Assembly: GCF_005768555.2 (NCBI RefSeq)
Contig: NZ_VCHX02000167.1
Span: 1-63,949 of the forward strand
DNA: 63,949 nt
DNA from: Streptomyces sporangiiformans
GTDB taxonomy: Bacteria; Actinomycetota; Actinomycetes; Streptomycetales; Streptomycetaceae
Reading direction: 5' to 3'
The notes beneath the pieces were generated by a model. It saw only the letters and a program-made list of their open reading frames with translations, made no database searches and was not told the DNA's origin. This document shows positions 43,308 through 52,418 of this stretch, piece by piece. The position numbers and the translations under genes were made by a program. Position 1 is the first letter of the stretch; each line of letters begins with the position of its first letter.

Positions 43308-46300
43308 CACGACCACAGCCCAGCCCGAGACGCCCGCGACCGGGGTGGCCGAGCAACGGCCCGGCCGTCGGCTGCGCCTGCCCGGAATGAGCAAGGGATC
43401 GGGGGGCAGCCAGCTGTTCCGGAACGCTTATGCCCTGATGCTCAACACCGGGATCTCCGCCGTGCTGGGGCTGGGCTTCTGGCTGGCCGCGGCCCGCTAC
43501 TACTCCGATTCCGCGGTCGGCCAGGGTTCCGCCGCCATAGCCGCGATGAAGCTCCTCGCCGGGCTCACGGCGGTGACGCTGACAGGTGCTCTCGCGCGTT
43601 TCATCCCGGTCGCGGGACGCGGCACCGGACGGCTCATCCTGCGGACGTACGCGGGCAGTTCGGTGGTCGTGGCGCTGGCCGCGGCCGCCTTCGTGCTCAC
43701 GCCGAACCTCTGGGGTTCCTCGTACCGGTTCCTGCACGATCCGGTCAACGGCTTCGTTTTCGTCCTGGCCGTCGTCGCCTGGTCGTTGCTGACGCTCCAG
43801 GACGGGGTGCTGACCGGCCTGCGCAGCGCGCTGTGGGTGCCGGTCGGGAACACCGTGTTCTCGGCGGTGAAGCTGGTGCTCCTCGTCGCGTTCGCGGTGG
43901 CGATCCCCACCATGGGTGTGTTCGTGTCGTGGGTCGCGGCCATCGCGGTGTCCGTACTGCCGCTGGGCTGGCTGGTGTTCCGGCGTCTGGTGCCCCGGCA
44001 TGTGAAGGAGACCGAGGACCACGCGCGGCCGCCGACGCTGAAGGAGATGGGCCGGTTCCTCGCGGGCGACTACACCGGCTCGCTGTTCTCGCTCGCCGTG
44101 GTGTACCTCGTACCGGTGATCGTCGCCGTGCAGGTCAGCGACGCGGACAACGCGTACTTCTACATCACCACGACCATCGGCGGCACGGTCAACCTGCTGG
44201 CCATCAACATGGGTGCCTCGCTCACCGTCGAGGGCTCGCACGATCCCGCGCGGCTCGCCGCGAACACCCGGGCGGCACTGCGCCGGATGGCCCGGATCAT
44301 GCTGCCGGTCTGCGCGGTGATGTTCTTCGGGGCGCCGTACATCCTGGGCGTGTTCGGCCAGGGATACGCGGATGCCGCCACACCTCTGCTGCGCTGGTTC
44401 GCGGTGGGCGCCGTGCTGCGGGTGGTCATGGAGACGTACTTCGCGGTGCTGCGTGCCCAGAGCCGCACCGCCGGGCTCGCCTGGCTGCAGGGCCTGCTGT
44501 GCGTGCTCGTACTCGGCCTCACGCTGATCCTGCTGCCCCGTATGGGCCTGACGGGTGCGGGTGTCGCGGAGATCTCCGCCCTCACGGTGATCGTGGCGAT
44601 CGCCGCACCGATGCTGTACCGGATCGTCAGGACAGCGCCGCCCGCCGCCGTACCCGAGGACGCGGCGCCCGACGGGGACCTCGCGGACCTGGGCGCCCGT
44701 GAGGTACCGACAGCCGAGAAGGACCAGCCGGTGAAGGGGCGCGGTCCGGCCTGGGTGCACAAGCTCGACTCGGACACCCTCGCGCTCGGTGTCCAGCTCG
44801 ACTTCGACCACCTGGAGCGGCGGCCCGACGTACGGCCCGGGCCGGGGACGCCGCCCACCGGGTCACCGGCCGTCCAACGGCCCGAACAGCGGCCCGATCA
44901 CCGGCCTGAGCACGGCTCCGATCACCGAACAGATCACCGGACGGATCACCGGCCGACCTGGGCTCTCAGGGCGCCCCTCCACCTTCCGGCGCCACGGCAA
45001 GAGGTGGGCCTGCCCGTCGAGGAGCGGGAACCGGGCAGCGAGACCTCCCTGGGACCGGCCGACATCGAGGCCGAGGTCGAGGCCGGGGTCGAGGCCGGGG
45101 TCGAGGCCGAGGTCGAGGTCGAGGTCGACGCGCCGTTCGGCACCTCCGCGCTCGTCCATGGCCGACGCGAGGAACACGAAGGGCGCGAGGGAAGCGAGGA
45201 ACACGCGGGACGCAAGGGAGGCACCGACGAGACCGGCGCGCCGCCCGGACAGCAGCCCGGAGCGCAGCCCCTGCCGCCGGCCGGACCGCCGTCGTCGCCG
45301 TGGGAGCGACTGCGGCCCACCAAGGTCGGCGTGGTGCTCGGCTGTCTGCTGCTGGCCGCGCTCGTCCTGTACTGGGTGCCCGCTTCCGCCCTCGGGGAGA
45401 GGGACCTCGACCGGATGGACGGGCTCGGGCTGGTGTCCATCCTGCCCCTGCCCACACTGGCCGGGGCCGCGCTGCTGGTCACGGTGTTCGCCTCGCTGCT
45501 CTGGCGCAACCGCGAGCACAGGGGGCTGCTCCTGGTCACCCTGCTGGCCACCGTCGTCTCGCTGCACGCGCTGCCCGCGGTGATCGAGACCGAACCGCGG
45601 TTCGCGACGGCCTGGCAGCACCTCGGGTTCCTGGATTACATCGACCGGACCGGTTCGGCCGTGCCCGACCTGGACGCGCGCTGGAGCTGGCCGGGCTTCT
45701 TCGCGGCGGCCGCGTTCGTCGCGAAGGCCTGCGGGGTCGACGACCTCACCGAGGTCATCCGCTGGTGGCCGCTGACCATGCAACTCCTCTATCTGGCACC
45801 GATGTTCCTGCTCGTACGCCATATGCGCGCCGGCTGGCGGGCCAAGTGGACGGGCGTGTGGGTCTTCGTGCTCAGCGGCTGGGTCGGCCAGGACTACTTC
45901 TCGCCGCAGGGCTTCACCTACCTGCTGTATCTCGTCTTCGTGGCGATCCTGCTCGTGTGGTTCCGGGCGCCGCGCGTGCTGTGGACCAAACGGCGTCCCG
46001 GCGAGCTGGAGGTCGAGCCGACGAACCGGCGCCAGCGGGCCGTGCTGCTGATGGTCCTGATCGGCCTGTTCATGGCGACGGTCCCGGCACATCAGCTCAC
46101 GCCGTTCGTGATGCTGGGCGTCCTCGCGGTCCTCGTCCTGATCGGCCGCTCCGAACTGCGCGGCCTGCCCGTTCTGTTCGCCGTCATGGTGACCGTATGG
46201 GTGGGCTTCCTCGCCGAGCCGTACTGGTCCGGACACTTCGAAGAGATGTTCGGCGGGGTCGGCGGAGTGGGCGGCAATGTGTCTTCGTCGGTCTCCGGCC

Positions 46301-47325
46301 GTATCGGCGAGGGCAGTTCGAGCCACAAACTCGTGCTGTACGCGCGCGTGGCCCTCGCCGGCTCGGTGATGGCTCTCGCCTGCTGGGGCTGGTGGCGGCG
46401 GCGCGACCACAAGTACCGCGAGCGGTCGCTGCTCGTCCTCACCTTCGTGCCGTTCCTGGGCTTCGGCATGCAGTCGTACGGCGGCGAAATGGCCCTGCGT
46501 GTCTTCATGTTCGCCCTGCCGGGCGCGGCGCTGCTCGCCGGACTCGCCCTCTTCCCCCGCACCGGAGTCACCGCGAAGGAGCGGGAGCGCGACCGGATGA
46601 GTCTCGCCCCGCTCGCCGCCCTGATGGCGGGGCTGGTCCTGATCGGCGGCTTCCTGCTGGCCCGCTGGGGCAACGAGCCGTTCGAGCGGATCCGTCCGGG
46701 CGAGGTCGCCGCCATGGAGTACGTGTACGAGCACGACAAGCCGACCGCACGGCTGCTGTGGATGAGCGACGACACGGTGAACACCGTGACGCCCTCGATG
46801 CCCTGGGGTGCCCGGGACATGGAGAGGGTGGAATACGTGCCGACGCTCGCGCCCGCCGATCCGGTGCTGGTGTCGGGCCTGGTGAAGTCGCTCAAGGACG
46901 CCGGCCCCAACTCGTACCTCATGATCAACCGCAGCCAGGTGATCTATCTCCAGATGGATGTGGGCTACTCGGCGACCTGGGAGTCCCGGCTCATCCGCCA
47001 CCTCGACGACCGGCAGGAGCTCAAGAAGGTCTTCGTCAACGACGACGTGACCATGTACACCATGCGCGATCAGCCGGACGGCAAGGCCGCGAAGCCCGAA
47101 CCCGGGCCGATCGGCCCACAGGTGACCTGGACGCCCTGGTCGGTCGTGGGCGGGCTCGCGGCGATCGCGCTGATCGTGCTGCTGACGGCACGCGAGGTGG
47201 TACGGGTGGCCGTGCGGCCGAGCGTGCGGCAACTGCGGTGGCTGCAGAGCAGCTTCTGGTTCTCGCTGCCGCTGCTGGCGGTGCTGCTGGCTTCGCTGGT
47301 ACAGCGGTTCGTGACGATGGCGTGA
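43300..47325 (+). CDS. Fusion: polysaccharide flippase + GT-C-like membrane protein
   Basis: 1341-aa protein in one uninterrupted frame. Residues 40-445 are a Wzx/MOP-type flippase of about 12-14 helices (MLNTGISAVLGLGFWLAAAR at the start). Residues 446-665 are a hydrophilic low-complexity linker (RPEQRPDHRPEHGSDHR, then EAEVEAGVEAGVEAEVEVEV). Residues 668-1341 are a second polytopic domain with a GT-C-like first outer loop (IETEPRFATAWQHLGFLDYI), about 11 helices and an outer domain (about 1125-1275). It could flip and polymerise or transfer lipid-linked sugars. GTG 43300 overlaps the deacetylase stop. The two halves are normally separate genes. Confidence 0.9.
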   Translation: MSDTTTAQPETPATGVAEQRPGRRLRLPGMSKGSGGSQLFRNAYALMLNTGISAVLGLGFWLAAARYYSDSAVGQGSAAIAAMKLLAGLTAVTLTGALARFIPVAGRGTGRLILRTYAGSSVVVALAAAAFVLTPNLWGSSYRFLHDPVNGFVFVLAVVAWSLLTLQDGVLTGLRSALWVPVGNTVFSAVKLVLLVAFAVAIPTMGVFVSWVAAIAVSVLPLGWLVFRRLVPRHVKETEDHARPPTLKEMGRFLAGDYTGSLFSLAVVYLVPVIVAVQVSDADNAYFYITTTIGGTVNLLAINMGASLTVEGSHDPARLAANTRAALRRMARIMLPVCAVMFFGAPYILGVFGQGYADAATPLLRWFAVGAVLRVVMETYFAVLRAQSRTAGLAWLQGLLCVLVLGLTLILLPRMGLTGAGVAEISALTVIVAIAAPMLYRIVRTAPPAAVPEDAAPDGDLADLGAREVPTAEKDQPVKGRGPAWVHKLDSDTLALGVQLDFDHLERRPDVRPGPGTPPTGSPAVQRPEQRPDHRPEHGSDHRTDHRTDHRPTWALRAPLHLPAPRQEVGLPVEEREPGSETSLGPADIEAEVEAGVEAGVEAEVEVEVDAPFGTSALVHGRREEHEGREGSEEHAGRKGGTDETGAPPGQQPGAQPLPPAGPPSSPWERLRPTKVGVVLGCLLLAALVLYWVPASALGERDLDRMDGLGLVSILPLPTLAGAALLVTVFASLLWRNREHRGLLLVTLLATVVSLHALPAVIETEPRFATAWQHLGFLDYIDRTGSAVPDLDARWSWPGFFAAAAFVAKACGVDDLTEVIRWWPLTMQLLYLAPMFLLVRHMRAGWRAKWTGVWVFVLSGWVGQDYFSPQGFTYLLYLVFVAILLVWFRAPRVLWTKRRPGELEVEPTNRRQRAVLLMVLIGLFMATVPAHQLTPFVMLGVLAVLVLIGRSELRGLPVLFAVMVTVWVGFLAEPYWSGHFEEMFGGVGGVGGNVSSSVSGRIGEGSSSHKLVLYARVALAGSVMALACWGWWRRRDHKYRERSLLVLTFVPFLGFGMQSYGGEMALRVFMFALPGAALLAGLALFPRTGVTAKERERDRMSLAPLAALMAGLVLIGGFLLARWGNEPFERIRPGEVAAMEYVYEHDKPTARLLWMSDDTVNTVTPSMPWGARDMERVEYVPTLAPADPVLVSGLVKSLKDAGPNSYLMINRSQVIYLQMDVGYSATWESRLIRHLDDRQELKKVFVNDDVTMYTMRDQPDGKAAKPEPGPIGPQVTWTPWSVVGGLAAIALIVLLTAREVVRVAVRPSVRQLRWLQSSFWFSLPLLAVLLASLVQRFVTMA

Positions 47326-47354
47326 GGCGCGCGGGGTGCGGGGTGGGGCCGACG

Positions 47355-47418
47355 AGCGGTTCAGTGGCTCAGCGGTCCATTGGCTCAGCGGCTCAGTGGC
47401 TCAGCGGTTCAGCCACTT
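47355..47418. repeat. 16-bp (2 x 8-bp) tandem repeat over the hydrolase stop codon
   Basis: Four 16-bp units (47355, 47371, 47387, 47403; core AGCGGYTCAGTGGCTC). On the minus strand they read as about seven RCTGARCC octamers that begin in the last codons of the glycoside hydrolase (stop 47403-47401) and run on downstream. Confidence 0.85.
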
Positions 47419-48819
47419 CACCCCGTACGCGCCCATGTCGAACCGCTTCCCGTCGACCTTCACGCTGATCTCCCGGTCCAGGGTATTCACGACGACGACC
47501 GCCTTGTCGTCGGCCAGGACCCGTACGTCGGGCACGTCGTCGGCGGCGACGGACACCTTCTCGTACCTCGTGCCCGGCGGGAACTCCTTGTTGAAGCGGG
47601 AGAGCAGGTCGAGCATGGACAAGGCCTTACCGCCGTCACTGGTGTCCGTCGGAGACCAGAGGCAGCCGGCGCAGTCGGGGCCCTTCTCGTTCTCGGGGTT
47701 CCAGTAGAAGGCGGAGGTGGTCCCGCCGCGGGCCATCGCGATCATGCCTGACGCCTGGACGGCGACACGGCGCGGCTCGGACCAGCCCTCCCGCTCGTCG
47801 TCGGCGTCGGCCGGTTCCACGTAGTACTCGGCCCACCACAGCGGCAGGCCGCCGGTCCGCTCGCGCACCCAGCGGGAGACGGCCGTGAACTTGGCGGTGG
47901 CCGCGAACTCGTCGGGCATCAGTTCGTCGTCCTTGGTGTAGCTGGAGCCGTCCACCACGACGAAGTCCGCGCCCGCCTTGTTCTTGTTCCAGTAGTCGAA
48001 GGCGTCGAGGACGCGCTGGTCCATGGCGCCCCACGGGCCCTTCACGGTGGCCGAGGCGTCTTCCTCGCGCGGGTCGAGGCTGTCCATCACCAGATAGGGA
48101 CCGCCCACCTGGATGTCCTTGTTGACGCTCTTGAGCGCCTTGTAGACCAGGTTGTAGAGCTCGGTGTAGCCCTCGTAGTCCCAACGGGCCACGGCGTCGT
48201 TCCAGAAACCCTTGAACTCGTTCCAGACGACGAAGTGGCGTACGTCCGGATAGCGCTTGGCGACGGTCGCGGCGAGCGCCGCGAAGTCCTTGTAGTGGGC
48301 GCGCTCGGGGGCGGTCTCCAGGGCCTCCTGGCTCCAGTCGGTGTTGTCGGAGCCGGACTTGCCGCCCTTCATCCAGTCCGGGGCGCAGCACAGGGTGACG
48401 ACCGGGGTGCCGCGCGACTCACGGATGAAGTCGATACGGCGGTCCATGTCCTCGAAGTCGTAGAGCCCCTTGACCGGCTCGGGGTTGCCCGAGCCCCAGC
48501 CCATGATGTGCTGGATCTGCGGCAGGGGCTGTGCGCGCAGGCGTTCCTCCACGCGTTTCGTGGCGGCGTCGCTGCCCTCGTCGGCGCTGAACTGGGTGTG
48601 GGTGAAGCCCCATCCGACGTCCGGTTTCGTCTTCCCCCGCGGGACGGCGGGCGAGCCGTGCACCTTGTCGCCGTCGCGTGTCGTGCCGGCGGCGCTCCCT
48701 TCGTCCCCGGGCAGAGTGTTGATCAAGGTCAGCACCAGGGCCAGAGCGGCCACGCCCACGCCGAGCAGAGCGGTGAGTCGCCACCGCCGCGCACCCGAAT
48801 TCCACCCATGACGTCCCAT
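47401..48819 (-). CDS. Membrane-anchored glycoside hydrolase, clan GH-A (GH39-like)
   Basis: 472-aa protein. One N-terminal helix (about 13-35) anchors it with the catalytic domain outside. FVVWNEFKG gives acid/base Glu201 after Asn, and LWWAEYYVEP gives nucleophile Glu331, the clan A layout. The closest recognisable group is GH39-like, often labelled beta-xylosidase; the true substrate is unknown. ATG 48819 is preferred to GTG 48870 because it sits just before the anchor. Facing the flippase fusion gene, it may trim the polymer made by that cluster. Confidence 0.88.
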   Translation of the reverse strand: MGRHGWNSGARRWRLTALLGVGVAALALVLTLINTLPGDEGSAAGTTRDGDKVHGSPAVPRGKTKPDVGWGFTHTQFSADEGSDAATKRVEERLRAQPLPQIQHIMGWGSGNPEPVKGLYDFEDMDRRIDFIRESRGTPVVTLCCAPDWMKGGKSGSDNTDWSQEALETAPERAHYKDFAALAATVAKRYPDVRHFVVWNEFKGFWNDAVARWDYEGYTELYNLVYKALKSVNKDIQVGGPYLVMDSLDPREEDASATVKGPWGAMDQRVLDAFDYWNKNKAGADFVVVDGSSYTKDDELMPDEFAATAKFTAVSRWVRERTGGLPLWWAEYYVEPADADDEREGWSEPRRVAVQASGMIAMARGGTTSAFYWNPENEKGPDCAGCLWSPTDTSDGGKALSMLDLLSRFNKEFPPGTRYEKVSVAADDVPDVRVLADDKAVVVVNTLDREISVKVDGKRFDMGAYGVKWLNR

Positions 48820-49008
48820 CAAGGACAACAGTAACGTCGTGGGGCGGCGGTGGGGCGGCTTCCGGTGCACACCTGGGGCTGCATTTCCTCGAGGTGCGCC
48901 CCGGACCTCCCGCCCGAAGAGCCTTCGACCGAGCCCGTGTCAGGAGACCCCACGGACGGGCCGCGGAAATTCGGTGCATAAGACGCCTCGGTGACGGATC
49001 ATGGCGGC

Positions 49009-50103
49009 ATGTCTGCGAACCCACACGACGCTCTGCCGATCCGGCTCAACGTCGACGACAGCGACTCGCCGTCGGACGTCGTCGACGCGCTGTTCCTCGG
49101 CCGCTTCGCGACGGGCGAGCAGCCGCACTCGCACTCCGCGAACATCGACCGGGTGCGGTCCGGGGCGACTCTGCTGCCACCGGATGCCCAGGTGCTGCGA
49201 TCCGCCCGCGACGACGACCGCAGCGCGACGCTCGCCGAGGGGGACGGGTGGACGCTGCTGGTGTCGCGCTGGAACCGCGGTGCCGACGTCACGGTCACCG
49301 CGACCAGCGAGGAGCTGGCCGCGAAGGTGCTCGACCAGGCCACGGACGGCGCGGCCGACGACCCGGAGCCGCAGCCCGAGAACGTGACGATGGGCTTCTG
49401 GTACGTCTCACCGAGGCGCGGTCCGCACCGCACCACGCGCCAGATCTCGGCGGGTACGTGGGAGGAGGTGCGGCCGAACTACACCGCGCCGGTGGCGGAC
49501 GCGATGGACCACCTGATGAAGACCACACCGGAGGACATCGCGGGCCGGCTGCTCCTGCTGCACGGCCCGCCGGGCACGGGCAAGACCTCGGCGCTGCGCA
49601 CCCTGGCCCGCTCCTGGCGGGACTGGTGCCAGGTCGACTGCGTCCTGGACCCCGAGCGCCTCTTCTCGGACGTCGGCTATCTGATGGACATCGCCATCGG
49701 TGAGGACGACAGCACGGGCAAGGGACGCTGGCGGCTGCTGCTCCTGGAGGACTGCGACGAACTGATCCGCGGCGAGGCCAAGCACACGGCGGGTCAGGCA
49801 CTGTCGCGCCTGCTCAATCTCACCGACGGTCTGCTGGGACAGGGCCGCAACGTCCTGGTGGGCGTGACGACGAACGAGGACCTGGAGCGCCTCCACCCGG
49901 CCGTCGTCCGCCCCGGCCGCTGCCTGGCCCGCATCGAGGTCGGTCCCCTGACCCACCGCGAGTCGGTCAACTGGCTGGGCACCGAGGAAGGCGTGGGCCG
50001 CGAGGGCGCGACCCTGGCCGAGCTGTACGCCCTGCGCCGGGGCACGTCACCGACGTCGGTTCCGGGCGCTCGTGAGGGCGCGGACGCCGGGCTGTACCTG
50101 TAG
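49009..50103 (+). CDS. AAA family ATPase (DUF5925-type)
   Basis: 364-aa cytoplasmic protein. An N-terminal domain (1-170) without a named function precedes a compact AAA module: Walker A GPPGTGKT (186-193), Walker B LLLLEDCDEL (about 244), sensor TTNEDLERLHPAV and arginine finger RPGR. The layout matches the DUF5925/AAA proteins of actinobacteria. ATG 49009 follows GATCAT by 6 nt (possible leaderless start). Substrate unknown; no partner protease or chaperone nearby. Confidence 0.9.
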   Translation: MSANPHDALPIRLNVDDSDSPSDVVDALFLGRFATGEQPHSHSANIDRVRSGATLLPPDAQVLRSARDDDRSATLAEGDGWTLLVSRWNRGADVTVTATSEELAAKVLDQATDGAADDPEPQPENVTMGFWYVSPRRGPHRTTRQISAGTWEEVRPNYTAPVADAMDHLMKTTPEDIAGRLLLLHGPPGTGKTSALRTLARSWRDWCQVDCVLDPERLFSDVGYLMDIAIGEDDSTGKGRWRLLLLEDCDELIRGEAKHTAGQALSRLLNLTDGLLGQGRNVLVGVTTNEDLERLHPAVVRPGRCLARIEVGPLTHRESVNWLGTEEGVGREGATLAELYALRRGTSPTSVPGAREGADAGLYL

Positions 50104-50154
50104 CGCGGAGGATGTGCCGGCGGATCGTACGGCGAGTGGTGCTTTGATGGGGGT

Positions 50155-50955
50155 ATGACCCTTTTCCTGGGTACGTCGGGATGGCAGTACAAGGACTGGC
50201 GCGGTGTCCTGTACCCGCCCGGCGTGCCCACGCGGCTCTGGCTGGAGGAGTACGCGGCGCGGTTCGCCACGGTCGAGATCAACAACGCCTTCTACCGGCT
50301 GCCGTCGCGCGAGACGTTCGAGGCCTGGCGGGAGCGCACACCGCCGGACTTCGTCGTGGCCGTCAAGGCGAGCCGCTTCCTGACCCATATCAAGCGCCTG
50401 CGGGACCCCGAGGAGCCGGTGCACCGGCTGATGAGCCACGCCGCCGGACTCGGCGACCGGCTCGGACCGGTGCTGTTGCAGCTCCCGCCCACGCTGCGCG
50501 CCGACGCCGGCCTCCTCGACGACTGCCTCGCCGCCTTCCCGGCCGGCACCCGGGTCGCGGTCGAGCCGCGCCATGACTCCTGGTGGACGCCCGCGGTCCG
50601 CGAGGTGCTCCAGGCACGGCGCGTCGCGCTCTGCTGGGCCGATGTCCTGTCCCGGCCGGTGACCCCGCTGTGGCGGACCACCGACTGGGGCTATGTCCGT
50701 TTCCATGTGGGCCGTGCCCGGCAGTGGCCGCACTACGGCCGGCAGTCCCTGCTGACCTGGGCGCGACGGATCCAGGACGCCTGGCCCGACGACCGCGACG
50801 TGTACACGTACTTCAACAACGACCCCCACGCCGCGGCGGTCCAGGACGCCCTGGCCTTCGCCCGAGCCGCCACAGCGACAGGCCTGACGGTCACCCGCAC
50901 CCCACACCGGCTACCGCCCACCGCGGCGGACGCCCACAGAGGGCTCGCCGACTGA
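50155..50955 (+). CDS. DUF72 (YecE-like) protein
   Basis: 266-aa TIM-barrel-like protein. LGTSGWQYKDWRG at the start, FAVEINNAFYRLPS, and YVRFHVGRARQWPHYG with VYTYFNNDPHAAAV near the end are the DUF72 landmarks. Family function is unknown; a TIM-barrel enzyme is assumed. ATG 50155 has GGGGGT directly upstream and TTTGAT 6 nt away. It ends before a Streptomyces repeat terminator shared with the convergent GntR gene. Confidence 0.93.
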   Translation: MTLFLGTSGWQYKDWRGVLYPPGVPTRLWLEEYAARFATVEINNAFYRLPSRETFEAWRERTPPDFVVAVKASRFLTHIKRLRDPEEPVHRLMSHAAGLGDRLGPVLLQLPPTLRADAGLLDDCLAAFPAGTRVAVEPRHDSWWTPAVREVLQARRVALCWADVLSRPVTPLWRTTDWGYVRFHVGRARQWPHYGRQSLLTWARRIQDAWPDDRDVYTYFNNDPHAAAVQDALAFARAATATGLTVTRTPHRLPPTAADAHRGLAD

Positions 50956-50970
50956 GAACGCGCCGACGGA

Positions 50971-51022
50971 AAGCGCCCCCTCAGGGGCGCGGGGAACTGC
51001 GCGACCAGCCACGACCGCCCCG
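50971..51022. terminator. Repeat-type terminator between convergent genes
   Basis: GCGCCCC-CTCA-GGGGCGC (50973-50990), a perfect stem, followed by GGGGAACTGCGCGACCAGCC. This exact combination is one of the commonest Streptomyces interspersed repeats and is usually found after genes. Confidence 0.8.
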
Positions 51023-51051
51023 CACCGTCACTCCACCCGGCCGCGCAGCGT

Positions 51052-51426
51052 TCAGCCACCGTAAGCCGCGCGCAGCGCATCCCGCGCGGCGTCGAGCGCC
51101 GCCGACTCGGCAAGCCCGAGCCGCCGCACCCGCTCGGCATAAGCCTGCGCGGCAGACGCGGCCTCCCGCTCAGCCGCCGACCCCGCGGACGCGACAAACG
51201 TTCCGTTGCGGCCCCGCGTCTCGATCACCCCGTCGGACTCCAGCGCCCGGTACGCCTTGGCGACCGTGTTAGCGGCGAGGCCGAGCGATTCGGCCAGCCC
51301 TCGCACGGTGGGCAGCCGATACCCCACCGGCAGGTCCCCGGCCCGAGCCTGCTCGGAAATCTGCGACCGCACCTGCTCGTAGGGTGCGACCCCCGAACCG
51401 TCATCAATGTCGATCTCCAACGTCAC
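51052..51426 (-). CDS. GntR family regulator, YtrA subfamily
   Basis: 124-aa short GntR regulator. Winged helix about 10-75 (YEQVRSQISEQARAGDLPVG, VRGLAESLGLAANTVAKAYR) with a short C-terminal helix pair, as in YtrA. These control ABC transporter operons, but none is adjacent. GTG 51426 lies 6 nt after GACAAT and has no ribosome site, so it is probably leaderless; the frame to 51480 crosses the divergent promoter. Confidence 0.9.
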   Translation of the reverse strand: MTLEIDIDDGSGVAPYEQVRSQISEQARAGDLPVGYRLPTVRGLAESLGLAANTVAKAYRALESDGVIETRGRNGTFVASAGSAAEREAASAAQAYAERVRRLGLAESAALDAARDALRAAYGG

Positions 51427-51497
51427 GCAGTGATTGTCCCGCACGCCACGAAAAATAAGAGGCACCCCGGCCACGCCCACGCGTAGCGTGCGGCCTC

Positions 51498-52418
51498 ATG
51501 ACAGTGATCGTCCGCGACTTCCGGCCGCAAGACGCCGAGGGTTTCGCCCGCATCCGGCGCCTGTCCCTCCCCTTCATGCTCTTCACCGCCGAGTCCATCG
51601 CCTACGACGTCGCGCACGCCCATCCCGAAGCCCACTTCCAGCCGCTGGTCGCCGAGAAGGACGGCGAACTGATCGGCACGGCCCAGGTGGGCCTGGTGTA
51701 CGACAGCCCGCAGCCCGGCCAGGGTTATCTGAACGTGTTTGTGCACCCGGAGCGGCAGGGCCACGGCGCGGGCTCGCTGCTGGTGCGCACGGCCGAGGAG
51801 CGCCTGGCCGTGCTGGGCTCGACGAAGCTCTTCGCCTGGGTCCTGGACGCCCCCGCGAACCGCGCCTTCGCCGAGAAACGCGGCTACCGCGCGAGCCGCT
51901 CCGCGCACTTCCTCCGCCTCGACCTGGCAAACGGCACGCTGCCGCCGCGCCAGGCGCTCCCGCCGGACGTCGAACTCCGCAGCGGCGCGGACTTCGCGGA
52001 CGACCCGCGGCCCCTGTTCGCCCTGGACGCCGAGGCACTGGCGGACGAACCGAGCGACATCGCACACGAGTTCACGGACTACGAGGCCTGGCTCCGGGAG
52101 ACCTGGAACCACCCGCTGCTCAGCCACGAGTTGACCACGGTCGCCCTCGTCGACGGGCACCTCGCCGCGTTCAGCGCGGCCCGCACGGACGGTGCCACCC
52201 GCTACGGCACCGTCATGACCGGCACCGGCCGTGCCTTCCGCGGCCGCGGACTGGCCAAGCTCGCCAAGAACGACTCCCTGCACCGCGCCCGTGCCGCCGG
52301 GTACACGGAGGCGTTCACGGGCAACGACAGCGGCAACGGCCCGATGCTGGCGATCAACGACTGGTTCGGCTACGAGGTCTGCGCGACGGAGGTCTGCCAT
52401 GTCCGTGAATTCCACTGA
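51498..52418 (+). CDS. Tandem GNAT N-acetyltransferase
   Basis: 306-aa protein with two GNAT folds: the first (1-150) has a full acetyl-CoA motif A (VFVHPERQGHGAGSLLV), the second (about 160-306) a partly kept one (RAFRGRGLAKLAK). The substrate is unknown. ATG 51498 is 8 nt after TAGCGT with no ribosome site; a short palindrome CACGC-GTA-GCGTG (51478-51490) overlaps that -10. Divergent from the GntR gene, which may regulate it. It overlaps the DUF402 gene by 20 nt. Confidence 0.92.
   Translation: MTVIVRDFRPQDAEGFARIRRLSLPFMLFTAESIAYDVAHAHPEAHFQPLVAEKDGELIGTAQVGLVYDSPQPGQGYLNVFVHPERQGHGAGSLLVRTAEERLAVLGSTKLFAWVLDAPANRAFAEKRGYRASRSAHFLRLDLANGTLPPRQALPPDVELRSGADFADDPRPLFALDAEALADEPSDIAHEFTDYEAWLRETWNHPLLSHELTTVALVDGHLAAFSAARTDGATRYGTVMTGTGRAFRGRGLAKLAKNDSLHRARAAGYTEAFTGNDSGNGPMLAINDWFGYEVCATEVCHVREFH

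Noticed and set aside
44863..47232. 789-codon minus-strand ORF opposite the flippase fusion
   Set aside because: His/Gln/Arg-rich shadow without motifs; the plus strand has consistent membrane helices.
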